From assembly GCF_030518795.1 (NCBI RefSeq), contig NZ_CP130427.1:4154001-4218000 (forward strand): a stretch of DNA of 64,000 bases, read 5' to 3'. The position numbers were made by a program, and so were the translations under genes. Positions 17,010-23,710 of the stretch are shown one piece after another. Within the stretch, counting starts at the first letter, position 1; each line of letters opens with the position of its first letter. Source of the DNA: Micromonospora sp. NBRC 110009. GTDB lineage: Bacteria > Actinomycetota > Actinomycetes > Mycobacteriales > Micromonosporaceae. The notes beneath the pieces were generated by a model, which saw only the letters and a list, made by a program, of their open reading frames with translations, ran no database searches and was not told the DNA's origin.

Positions 17010-17750
17010 TCATGGCCGACGCGGGGCGGGTCCGGCGGCCCGGGCGGCGATCAGGGCCTCGATGCCGTCGAGGATGCGGGCCAGGCCGAAGTCGAGGGCC
17101 TGGTCGCCGGGGGCGTGGGGCGGGATCGCGCGCAGCGCGGCGGCCAGCGCCGGGAACCGGTCCTCCCGGCCGCGCACCAGCACGGTGAACGCGGCCTCCC
17201 GGCCGTGCTCCGGGGCGGTGCCGGCGGCCGCGTGCTGGGCCAGGTTGCGGGCGTGCCCGATCAGCAGCACCGCCACGTCGAGCTGCTCGTCGCCGGTCAG
17301 CCCGGTGCCGGTGAGGGCGGCGACCACGCGTTCCAGCCAGGCCAGCTCGTTCGGCCCGGGCACCCGCGGGATGATGGTCGCGGCGTGCGCCCACGGGTGG
17401 CGGCGGAACCGGTCGAAGATCTCCCGGGTCCAGTCGTCGAGCTGGGTACGCCAGTCGGCGCCCGCCGGGGGCGGGGGCGGCTCGCCGATCGCCGTCTCCA
17501 GCATCAGGGCGACCAGCTCGATCTTGCCGGGCACGTAGCGGTAGAGCGCCATCTTGGTGACGCCGAGCGACTCGGCGACCCGCTGCATGATCAGCCCGTC
17601 GAGCCCGTCGGCGTCGGCGATCGCGATGCCGGCCCGGGCGATGGCCTCGATGGTGAGGGTGGGGCGGGGGCCGCGCCGGGGCCCGCTGGGGGTGCTCCAC
17701 AGCAGCTCGTACAACCGCCGCTTGTCGACGCCACCGGTCTCCACGCTCAC
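17010..17750 (-). CDS. TetR-family transcriptional regulator
   Basis: A 246-aa repressor of the tetracycline-repressor-like subgroup. The N-terminal DNA-binding domain (about residues 25-75) reads IEAIARAGIAIADADGLDGLIMQRVAESLGVTKMALYRYVPGKIEL, a complete TetR helix-turn-helix. The C-terminal ligand-binding domain has the WRTQLDDWTREIFDRFRRHPW motif of TetR_C. I use the GTG at 17750; another GTG lies 6 nt downstream. It is divergent from the FAD monooxygenase across 78 bp containing palindromes, so it most likely represses that gene and itself, with release by a substrate of the enzyme. Confidence 0.9.
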   Translation of the reverse strand: MSVETGGVDKRRLYELLWSTPSGPRRGPRPTLTIEAIARAGIAIADADGLDGLIMQRVAESLGVTKMALYRYVPGKIELVALMLETAIGEPPPPPAGADWRTQLDDWTREIFDRFRRHPWAHAATIIPRVPGPNELAWLERVVAALTGTGLTGDEQLDVAVLLIGHARNLAQHAAAGTAPEHGREAAFTVLVRGREDRFPALAAALRAIPPHAPGDQALDFGLARILDGIEALIAARAAGPAPRRP

Positions 17751-17774
17751 CCCTCTTGTCCGTGGGCCATCACC

Positions 17775-17805
17775 GTGTCTACAGTAATCTGTATCCGACA
17801 GACAC
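17775..17805. promoter_or_regulatory. Palindromic operator candidate for the TetR regulator
   Basis: Nested dyads in the divergent promoter: GTGTCT (17775-17780) pairs with AGACAC (17800-17805), and inside lies TACAGTAATCTGTA (17780-17793), a 5-bp dyad around TAAT. TCTGT and ACAGA make a third dyad. This is the only AT-richer patch of the region and must overlap promoter elements. Confidence 0.65.
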
Positions 17806-17828
17806 AGTTTATTTCCGGGGGGAAAGAG

Positions 17829-19019
17829 ATGCGCGTTTCGCTGCGCGGATTCCGCGTACTCGTCTCCGGGGCCGGCGTGGCCGGCCCTGCAGTGGCCTGG
17901 TGGCTGGCCCGCTACGGGGCCGAGGTCACCGTCGTCGAGGCCGCCCCGGCGCTGCGGACCAGCGGCTTCGCGGTCGACTTCCGCGGGCCGACCCACCTCG
18001 GCGTGCTGGCCGCCATGGGCGTGCTCGACGAGCTGCGCGCGGTGCAGACCCACGCCGGCGCGATGAGCCGGGTGGACGAGCACGACCGGGAGATCTTCCG
18101 GCTGCCGGCCGAGTTCGCCGGCGGCGAACTGGAGGTCCGCCGCCGGGACCTGTCCCGGATCCTGTACGAGCGCGGCGCCGACCGGGTCGGGTACCGGTTC
18201 GGGGACCGGATCACCGCGCTCACCGAGACCGCCGACGGGGTGCGGGTCGACCTGGCCCGAGGTGACTCCCGCACCGTCGACCTGGTGGTCGGCGCGGACG
18301 GGATGCACTCCGGCGTACGGCGGCTGGCCCTCGGCCCCGAGTCGGCGTACGTCACCCACCTCGGCTACCACCTGGCCGGCTGGGACCTGCCCAACGACCT
18401 GGCGGCGGGACCGGTCCCCCGGCAGTACAACGTCCCCGGCCGGATGGCCAGCGTGACCGCCGACCCGCGCGAGCCCGACCGGGCCACCGCCCTGGTCGTC
18501 TTCGCCGGGCCCCGGCAGGAGCACGACCGGCTCGACCTGGACCGGCAGAAGGCGCTGATCGGCGACGCCTTCGCCGGGCTGGGCTGGCACGTGCCCCGGC
18601 TGCTGGCCGGCCTGCGGGACGCGCCGGAGGTCTACTTCGACGCGATCGCCCGGGTGCGCGTGCCCCGCTGGCACAGCGGCCGGGCCGTGCTGCTCGGCGA
18701 CGCGGCCTGGGGGGTCACCCTCGGCGGGATGGGGGTCGGCACCGGCCTCGTCGGGGCGTACGTGCTCGCCGGCGAGCTGGCCCTGGCCGGCGGCGACCAC
18801 CGGGTCGCGCTGCCCGCGTACGAGCGGCGGATGCGAACGTACGCCTCCCGCTGGCAGCGCGGCGCCAGCCCCGGCCACTTCCTCGCCCCGGCCAGCGGGT
18901 GGGGCCTGTGGCTGCGGGACCGGCTGCTGGCCGCCCGCCCGGTCCAGTCGATGCTGGTGCGCAGCACCGGGTCGCTGGCCACCGAGGCGGACCTGCCCGA
19001 CTACGCGGCCCGGGTCTGA
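17829..19019 (+). CDS. FAD-dependent monooxygenase (PHBH/tetracycline hydroxylase-like)
   Basis: A 396-aa group A flavoprotein hydroxylase. It has all three fingerprints: GxGxxG as VLVSGAGVAGPAVAWWLARYG near the N-terminus; the DG motif as LVVGADGMHSGVRR near residue 155; and the GD motif as RAVLLGDAAWGVTLGGMGVGTGLVGAYVLAGEL near 300. ATG at 17829 follows a GGGGGAAAGAG ribosome-binding site. These enzymes hydroxylate aromatic or polyketide substrates, and several inactivate antibiotics. Pairing with a divergent TetR repressor fits a substrate-induced detoxification or tailoring role. The substrate cannot be assigned. Its 3' end overlaps the convergent apbE gene by 19 bp. Confidence 0.88.
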   Translation: MRVSLRGFRVLVSGAGVAGPAVAWWLARYGAEVTVVEAAPALRTSGFAVDFRGPTHLGVLAAMGVLDELRAVQTHAGAMSRVDEHDREIFRLPAEFAGGELEVRRRDLSRILYERGADRVGYRFGDRITALTETADGVRVDLARGDSRTVDLVVGADGMHSGVRRLALGPESAYVTHLGYHLAGWDLPNDLAAGPVPRQYNVPGRMASVTADPREPDRATALVVFAGPRQEHDRLDLDRQKALIGDAFAGLGWHVPRLLAGLRDAPEVYFDAIARVRVPRWHSGRAVLLGDAAWGVTLGGMGVGTGLVGAYVLAGELALAGGDHRVALPAYERRMRTYASRWQRGASPGHFLAPASGWGLWLRDRLLAARPVQSMLVRSTGSLATEADLPDYAARV

Positions 19020-19810
19020 GCCGCTCGGGGTCCGGGCCAGTTCGGGGTGGCCCGGACCCGGCCGGCGGCGTCCACCAGCAGCGCCGCGTACCCGTCCAGG
19101 GTGGCCAGCCAGTCCAGCGCGTCCGCGCCGCGGGCGACGGCCGCGGTCGCGTACACGTCGGCCCAGAGCAGCTCGGGGCCGACCACGGTGACCGACCGGA
19201 CGGCCTCGGCCGGCCGCCCGGCGCGCGGGTCCACGATGTGCGTGCCGCGCCGCGCGGTGCCCGAGGTGGCGACCGCGCCGTGCGCCCGTTCGACGACGTC
19301 GAGCATCCGCTCCGGACGGTCGGGGTCCTCGATCCCGACCCGCCAGGCCGGCCGGCCCGGCGCGGTGCGCAGCAGCACGTCCCCACCCGCGTTGAGGCAG
19401 AGGTCGTGCCCGGGCAGGTCGGCGAGGTGCCGTGCGGCCCGCTCCACCGCCCACCCCTTGACCAGGCCGGACGGGTCGAAGCCGGGGCCGCCGCCGGGCA
19501 GCGGCAGGCGCCGGGCGTCGAACCATCCGCCGGTACGGACGCGGGCCGCCTCGCACAGCTCCACCACCTCGCGCACGTCGGGCGACGCGGCGGCCGGGTC
19601 GGGCGCGGCCCCGCCGAGCCGGCCCAGCACGCTGTCCGGCCGGTACGTGCTGAACGTCGCGTCCACCTCGCGCAGCTCGGCGAAGACCCGCTCCACCCGC
19701 TGCGCCACCGCGTCGGTGCGCACCTCGGGACCGCGCAGGTGCACGCTGACCGGCAGCCCCATCACCTGCACCACCCAGGCGCGCCGGTCGGGTTCGATCC
19801 TCAGGTCCAT
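19001..19810 (-). CDS. apbE: FAD:protein FMN transferase (ApbE)
   Basis: Flavin transferase that attaches FMN to Ser/Thr of target proteins outside the membrane. The 269-aa protein shows ATFSTYRPDSVLGRL (the family usually has MSxY/DSEIS-like here), FDPSGLVKGWAVERAA (the conserved D-xSG-xxKG nucleotide site, about residues 132-147), CLNAGGDVLLR, and ATSGTARRGTHIVDPRAGRP, in which the T-SG-xxxxxHIxDPxTG motif is clear. Start ATG at 19810. It follows the FMN-binding protein by 14 bp in the same operon, so that protein is its evident substrate. No clear lipoprotein signal is visible, unlike many ApbE proteins. Confidence 0.92.
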   Translation of the reverse strand: MDLRIEPDRRAWVVQVMGLPVSVHLRGPEVRTDAVAQRVERVFAELREVDATFSTYRPDSVLGRLGGAAPDPAAASPDVREVVELCEAARVRTGGWFDARRLPLPGGGPGFDPSGLVKGWAVERAARHLADLPGHDLCLNAGGDVLLRTAPGRPAWRVGIEDPDRPERMLDVVERAHGAVATSGTARRGTHIVDPRAGRPAEAVRSVTVVGPELLWADVYATAAVARGADALDWLATLDGYAALLVDAAGRVRATPNWPGPRAAQTRAA

Positions 19811-19824
19811 CCTCGCCACCCCGC

Positions 19825-20331
19825 TCACTTGAGGTGCGCCGCGTCGATCGCGGACTGCAGGGACTCCCGGTAGCCGTCGCTGGTCACGGTGGCCCCGGAG
19901 ACGGTGTCGATCCGCGCGCTCTGCGCCGCGAGGGCCTGCTGCCGCAGGATCGGCACCGCGTAGTCGTTGATCTCCTGGTCCCGGCGGTTGCCGTCCGGCA
20001 CCCGTAGGGCGGTGACGTCGGTGATCTTCCCGGCGGAGACGGTGATCTTCACCTGCACCGGTCCCCACCGGGTCTGCGCCACCGACCCGGTGGCCGTGCC
20101 GTTGCCGCTCGACGTGCCGCCGTTGCCGCTCGACGTGCCGCCGCTCGACGAGCCCGCGGAGTCGGCGGTGGAGTCGTCGTCCGTGCTGCTCCAGGAGCTG
20201 CCGGCCGGGCCGCCGGCGCCCGAGGCGATCGCGCTGCTCTCCCCGCCCGTGCCCATGGTGCTGGTCTTGTAGCTGAACAGCAGCACCAGCGCGGCCACCG
20301 TCGAGAGGAGCCAGATGGTGATCCGTCGCAC
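19825..20331 (-). CDS. Membrane-anchored FMN-binding domain protein
   Basis: A 168-aa protein: an N-terminal transmembrane anchor (residues about 4-20, ITIWLLSTVAALVLLFSY), a Ser/Gly/Thr-rich flexible linker (about 25-85) and a C-terminal FMN_bind domain. The flavinylation motif is visible as VSGATVTSDGY (about residues 142-152), where the Thr of SGAT receives FMN from ApbE. GTG start after a strong AGGAGG ribosome-binding site. It sits between the flavocytochrome (20 bp upstream) and ApbE (14 bp downstream), so the three genes look like one electron-transfer operon reaching to the outer membrane face. Terminal acceptor unknown. Confidence 0.9.
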   Translation of the reverse strand: MRRITIWLLSTVAALVLLFSYKTSTMGTGGESSAIASGAGGPAGSSWSSTDDDSTADSAGSSSGGTSSGNGGTSSGNGTATGSVAQTRWGPVQVKITVSAGKITDVTALRVPDGNRRDQEINDYAVPILRQQALAAQSARIDTVSGATVTSDGYRESLQSAIDAAHLK

Positions 20332-20351
20332 GGATCCTCCTTTCCTGCCTG

Positions 20352-21749
20352 TCACCAGGCGAAGCGTTCGTGGTGGGTGTGCGCGTCGGGCACCCCGGCC
20401 GCGCGGGTGGCGGCGCGGGCGGCGTCGACCCAGCCGTCCGGTCCGCAGAGGAAGACGTCGTGGGTGGTGATGCCGGGGGAGAGCCGGCGCAGCGCCTCCG
20501 CGTCGGACATCCCCTCGGCGTACGCCGGCAGCCAGGACGGGCGCCCGGCCCGGGGGCCGACCAGGTAGTGCACGACCAGCCCGCGCTCCGCGGCGAGCCG
20601 GTCCAGCTCCGCCCGGAAGGCCAGGTCCGCAGGTGTTCGCGCGCGGTAGAGCAGCACCGCCTGACCCGGGGCGTACGGCAGCTCCCAGAGCAGCGCCAGC
20701 AGCGGGGTGATGCCGACCCCACAGGCCAGCAGGGTGATCCCACCGCCCCGCCAGTGCTCGCCGGTCAGCCGCCCGTACGGCCCCTCGACCAGCACCTTCG
20801 TGCCGGGGCGCAGGGTGGCCACCCGGGCGCTGTCGTCGCCGAGGTCCTTGACCGTGATCCGCATCAGGTCCCCGTTCGGCGGGGCGGACAGCGAGTACGG
20901 ATGCGCCCGGGACCAGCCGGGGCCGTCCAGGAACCGCCAGAGCAGGAACTGTCCGGCCCGGGCGGGCAGCCGGTGCAGGTCGCGTCCGCGCAGCCAGACC
21001 GAGGTGATTCCGGGGCCCTCGGGGACCACCGCGGCCACCTCGATCCGGTGCCGCAGCGACCGCCAGGCGGGCAGCCCGAGCCGGTAGACCAGCACGCTGG
21101 CCAGCGCCAGCAGGTAGACGGTCCACCAGTAGGCGCGGGCGGCCGGCGAGGCGAGGAAGTCGGCGCCGGTCCAGAGCTGGTGCGGCAGCGCCAGCGCGAT
21201 GCCGAGGTACGCGTACAGGTGCAGCAGGTGCCAGGACTCGTAGCGCAGCCGGCGGCGGGCCGCGCGGATCGAGGTCACCACCACCAGCACCAGCAGGCCG
21301 AACGCCGCGGTGGCCAGCAGCATCCCCGGGTAGGTGACGACCAGGTCCCAGGTCTCGGCCAGCACGCCGCGCCGGGCGGTGCCGGCGTACCCGAGGACGG
21401 TCAGCAGCACGTGGGCGAGGAGCAGGTGGAAGGAGGTGAAGCCGGCGAGCCGGTGCCAGCGGGCGATCCGGTCCTGACCGAAGCGCCGCTCGATCAGCGG
21501 CACCCGAGCCATCAGCACCACCTGGATGAGCATCAGGTCGGCGCTGACCAGGCCGGCGAGCCGGCCGAGCGAGGTGAGCCCGGTGGGCCCCCCGCCCAGC
21601 AGTTCCTGCACCCCGCGGTCGGCGGTCCAGAGGGCGATGACGACCAGCAGGCTGAGCACCGCCGCGCTGCCGGCGACATCGGCCCACCAGGCGGGGACCG
21701 TCGGCAGGGCGCGGCGCACCGCGCGCCGGTCGGCGACGGCGGCGGTCAC
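20352..21749 (-). CDS. Ferric reductase-like transmembrane flavocytochrome
   Basis: A 465-aa membrane protein. Residues about 25-235 hold six or more hydrophobic helices with paired His haem-ligand candidates (RWHRLAGFTSFHLLLAHVLL and ESWHLLHLYAYLGIALALPHQL). The cytoplasmic C-terminal half is a ferredoxin-NADP reductase module: HPYSLSAPP for FAD, VEGPYGRLTG, the NAD(P)-binding LLACGVGITPLLALLWELP and a terminal FLCGPDGWVDAA. It should move electrons from NAD(P)H across the membrane, probably to the co-encoded flavinylated protein. GTG start at 21749 overlaps the stop of a short upstream ORF by 4 bp, suggesting translational coupling. Confidence 0.9.
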   Translation of the reverse strand: MTAAVADRRAVRRALPTVPAWWADVAGSAAVLSLLVVIALWTADRGVQELLGGGPTGLTSLGRLAGLVSADLMLIQVVLMARVPLIERRFGQDRIARWHRLAGFTSFHLLLAHVLLTVLGYAGTARRGVLAETWDLVVTYPGMLLATAAFGLLVLVVVTSIRAARRRLRYESWHLLHLYAYLGIALALPHQLWTGADFLASPAARAYWWTVYLLALASVLVYRLGLPAWRSLRHRIEVAAVVPEGPGITSVWLRGRDLHRLPARAGQFLLWRFLDGPGWSRAHPYSLSAPPNGDLMRITVKDLGDDSARVATLRPGTKVLVEGPYGRLTGEHWRGGGITLLACGVGITPLLALLWELPYAPGQAVLLYRARTPADLAFRAELDRLAAERGLVVHYLVGPRAGRPSWLPAYAEGMSDAEALRRLSPGITTHDVFLCGPDGWVDAARAATRAAGVPDAHTHHERFAW

Positions 21750-21781
21750 CGGAGGGTGTCTTCGGTACGGCTGATGTTCAT
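21746..21781 (-). CDS. Candidate 11-residue upstream ORF coupled to the flavocytochrome
   Basis: ATG at 21781 opens MNISRTEDTLR and a TGA that overlaps the GTG start of the flavocytochrome (GTGA). An AAGGTGGACGTC stretch precedes the ATG and could be a ribosome-binding site, whereas the GTG has no clear one of its own. This suggests re-initiation. It may also be chance: the ORF is very short and I see no conserved feature. Confidence 0.35.
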   Translation of the reverse strand: MNISRTEDTLR

Positions 21782-21950
21782 GACGTCCACCTTGGGGCAG
21801 GGAAATCTGTGCCCCCTTTGCCGATGCTGTGCCCCGGCTGAGAATCCGGTCGGCCCGCCGGCGTGTCCCGACGACGCGTCCGGCCATCGGCGCCTCCGGC
21901 GCGTCACACGTTGCATTTTCGTCGGAGGGGGGGTGTACTGTCAGAGCAGT

Positions 21951-21966
21951 TAGAACGAGTGTTCGA
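21951..21966. promoter_or_regulatory. LexA (SOS) box
   Basis: TAGAACGAGTGTTCGA matches the actinobacterial SOS box TCGAACNNNNGTTCGA with only the second position different; GAAC-N4-GTTC is perfect. It is the only such box I found in the window and lies upstream of the HEPN, imuA', imuB and dnaE2 genes. Confidence 0.85.
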
Positions 21967-22092
21967 TTCGGTCGTACGCTCGTTCCAACGATCCGGGAGA
22001 GGTGTTTCGCGGCGCCGGCTCCCGGGAGGTGCGGTTCCGCGGACCGCACCGGGCACCGGACAGTCGCGAGTCCGGTCCCGTCAAGGCAGGAT

Positions 22093-22194
22093 CGTCGCCC
22101 GCCGCCCACGACCCCCGGGCGGCGGGCGACGGACCCGCCGGTACGCCGGCCGGGTGTGGTGTGGGGAAGCTCCACACCCGGCCGGCCCCCACAC
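22093..22194 (+). ncRNA. Structured 5' leader: long hairpin plus interleaved stems
   Basis: A perfect 15-bp hairpin (22093-22107 with 22117-22131, 9-nt loop) is followed by two 8-bp stems: GGGTGTGG (22152-22159) with CCACACCC (22172-22179), and GTGTGGGG (22159-22166) with CCCCACAC (22187-22194). The second stem's left arm lies in the loop of the first, so they form an H-type pseudoknot or exclude each other. About 98 nt later comes the HEPN start codon. High GC makes chance stems common, so function is unproven. Confidence 0.45.
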
Positions 22195-22292
22195 GGTGCG
22201 TCTTCCTCCGCACCACCGCTCCGGGCGGTCCCGCCGGCGGATCCGATCCGTCGCGCGTCCCGCCCGCCCCGGCTCGAAGCGGAGGAGAGACC

Positions 22293-22796
22293 ATGCCGAC
22301 CAGTCCGGCCCAGGCCCCGACGGTGCCCGCGCACGTGCTGCCGCACCGCACCCCCGCCCAGTTGCTCGTGGTGGCCCGCGAGGGGCTGACCGAGGCCGCC
22401 CGCACCCGCCCCGACGGCCTCCGGTACGCCGCCGCCCACCTCGCCGCGCTGCGTGCCGCCGCCGCCCTGCTCGCCGCCCGCGCCCGCCCGGCACCCGCCC
22501 GGCGCAACCGGATCACCAGCGTCTGGGTGCTGCTCTCCACCGTCGCTCCCGAGCTCGACGAGTGGGCCGGCTACTTCGCCGCCGGGGCGAGCAAGCGGGC
22601 CGCCGCCGAGGCCGGCATCCCCCGGGTGGTCACCGCCCGGGAGGCCGACGACCTGCTCCGCGCCGCCGAACAGTTCGTGACCGTGGTGGAGACCGCGCTC
22701 GGGCTGGCGCACCAGCCGGCGCTCGACGGTCTGCACCGGCCACTCCGGCTCGGCGTGTCTGACGCCATGTCGAGACCCGGAGCAGCCGCCGCCTGA
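22293..22796 (+). CDS. SAV_6107-type HEPN-domain protein of the SOS mutasome locus
   Basis: A 167-aa all-helical protein of the actinobacterial SAV_6107-like HEPN family. The recognisable core is RTPAQLLVVAREGLTEAART, LAALRAAAALLAARARP, RRNRITSVWVLLSTVAPELDEWAGYFAAGASKRAAAEAG. The R-x4-6-H ribonuclease motif of catalytic HEPN toxins is not visible, so a structural or binding role is more likely. ATG at 22293 follows a good GGAGGAGA ribosome-binding site. The LexA box 327 bp upstream and the downstream imuA'-imuB-dnaE2 genes point to a DNA-damage role. A 14-bp hairpin separates it from imuA'. Confidence 0.8.
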   Translation: MPTSPAQAPTVPAHVLPHRTPAQLLVVAREGLTEAARTRPDGLRYAAAHLAALRAAAALLAARARPAPARRNRITSVWVLLSTVAPELDEWAGYFAAGASKRAAAEAGIPRVVTAREADDLLRAAEQFVTVVETALGLAHQPALDGLHRPLRLGVSDAMSRPGAAAA

Positions 22797-22801
22797 GTCG
22801 T

Positions 22802-22843
22802 GGCGTCCGGCCACCATGGCGGGACCCAGGGTGGCCGGACGCC
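22802..22843 (+). terminator. 14-bp perfect hairpin between HEPN gene and imuA'
   Basis: GGCGTCCGGCCACC (22802-22815) pairs perfectly with GGTGGCCGGACGCC (22830-22843) around a 14-nt loop, directly after the HEPN stop codon. There is no T-tract. It could terminate or attenuate transcription into the polymerase genes. Confidence 0.55.
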
Positions 22844-22893
22844 GCCCGGACGCGCGTCGCGGCGGACGTCGACGATCTAGCACGTAGCACCAG

Positions 22894-22909
22894 GCGGGAA
22901 CGATCCCGC
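22894..22909. promoter_or_regulatory. Palindrome just upstream of imuA'
   Basis: GCGGGAACGATCCCGC: 6-bp arms around four bases, 24 bp before the imuA' ATG. It resembles but does not match a LexA box (GAAC-N4-GTTC is not met). Could be an operator or a small hairpin masking the ribosome-binding region. Confidence 0.35.
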
Positions 22910-22933
22910 GCGACACGACAGGGGGTTGGTCCG

Positions 22934-23710
22934 ATGGCGGGCCGCATGGTGGTCGGTTCCGCCGCACTGGCCGAGCTGGTACGCCCGGCGAGCGCGCCCG
23001 ACCCGGCGGGCGGTCACCGGGTGCTGCCCGTCCGGCCCGAGCTGACCGGGCTGCTGCCCCACCGCGGGCTGCGGCGCGGTAGCACCATCGCGGTCGGCGT
23101 CGGGCAGCCCCGGCGCAGCGGCGGCACGTCGCTGATCCTCGCCCTGCTCGCCGAGGCGTCCCGGGCCGGCTCCTGGTGCGCCGTGGTCGGGGTGCCGACC
23201 TTCGGGGCCGGCGCGGCGGCCGAGGCCGGGATCGCCCTGGACCGGCTCGCCCTGGTGCCGCATCCCGGGCCCGAGTGGCCCACCGTCGTCGCCGCGCTCA
23301 TCGACGGGGTCGACGTGGTGGTCACCGCCGTGCCGACCACCGTCTCCGCCTCCGTCGCCGACCGGCTGGCCGCCCGGGCCCGGCAGCGCGGCAGCGTGCT
23401 CGTCCCGTACGGCCGGTGGGACGGCGCGGACGTCACGCTCCAGGTGGTCCGCGGGGTCTGGGAGGGGCTCGGGCCGGGCCGGGGCAGGCTACGCCGCCGC
23501 GAGGTCACCGTCTCGGCGCGCGGTCGGGGCGCCGCCGCCCGCCCCAAGGAGATCAAGGTCTGGCTGCCCGGCGACGAGCTGACCCGGGTCATCCCCCGGG
23601 CGGCCGGGGTGGGCGGCGCCGCGCGCGTCACCGCGCCCCGGCGGCTCCGGGTGGTGGCGGCCGCCGCCGACCCGGCTGCCCGGCCCCTCACCCTGGCCGG
23701 GCCGGCATGA
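22934..23710 (+). CDS. imuA': ImuA'-type mutasome accessory protein
   Basis: A 258-aa RecA-fold-like protein of the ImuA/ImuA' group, which works with ImuB and DnaE2 in damage-induced mutagenesis. It starts MAGRMVVGSAALAELV and contains TGLLPHRGLRRGSTIAVG, a degenerate P-loop-like GQPRRSGGTSLILALLAEAS near residue 58, WCAVVGVPTFGAGAAAEAGI (strand B region) and RARQRGSVLVPYGRWDGADVTLQV. The P-loop Lys is not evident, as is usual for this group. The stop overlaps the imuB start by 4 bp (ATGA), and imuA'-imuB order is typical of actinobacteria. Likely damage-induced. Confidence 0.88.
   Translation: MAGRMVVGSAALAELVRPASAPDPAGGHRVLPVRPELTGLLPHRGLRRGSTIAVGVGQPRRSGGTSLILALLAEASRAGSWCAVVGVPTFGAGAAAEAGIALDRLALVPHPGPEWPTVVAALIDGVDVVVTAVPTTVSASVADRLAARARQRGSVLVPYGRWDGADVTLQVVRGVWEGLGPGRGRLRRREVTVSARGRGAAARPKEIKVWLPGDELTRVIPRAAGVGGAARVTAPRRLRVVAAAADPAARPLTLAGPA

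Larger units (their letters stand above)
21782..22292. other. 511-bp divergent control region of flavocytochrome and SOS mutasome
   Basis: No convincing gene. It holds the promoter of the flavocytochrome operon on the left, a LexA box at 21951-21966, and about 325 bp of untranslated leader with three strong inverted repeats. An in-frame upstream ATG at 22002 would extend the HEPN protein by 97 residues, but that stretch is Arg/Pro/Gly-rich, lacks family features and contains the hairpins, so I treat it as leader. Confidence 0.6.

Noticed and set aside
22002..22292. In-frame N-terminal extension of the HEPN protein from an ATG at 22002
   Set aside because: Low-complexity residues, no ribosome-binding site as good as that at 22293, and strong hairpins in the DNA. 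Kept as leader, though the alternative is noted.
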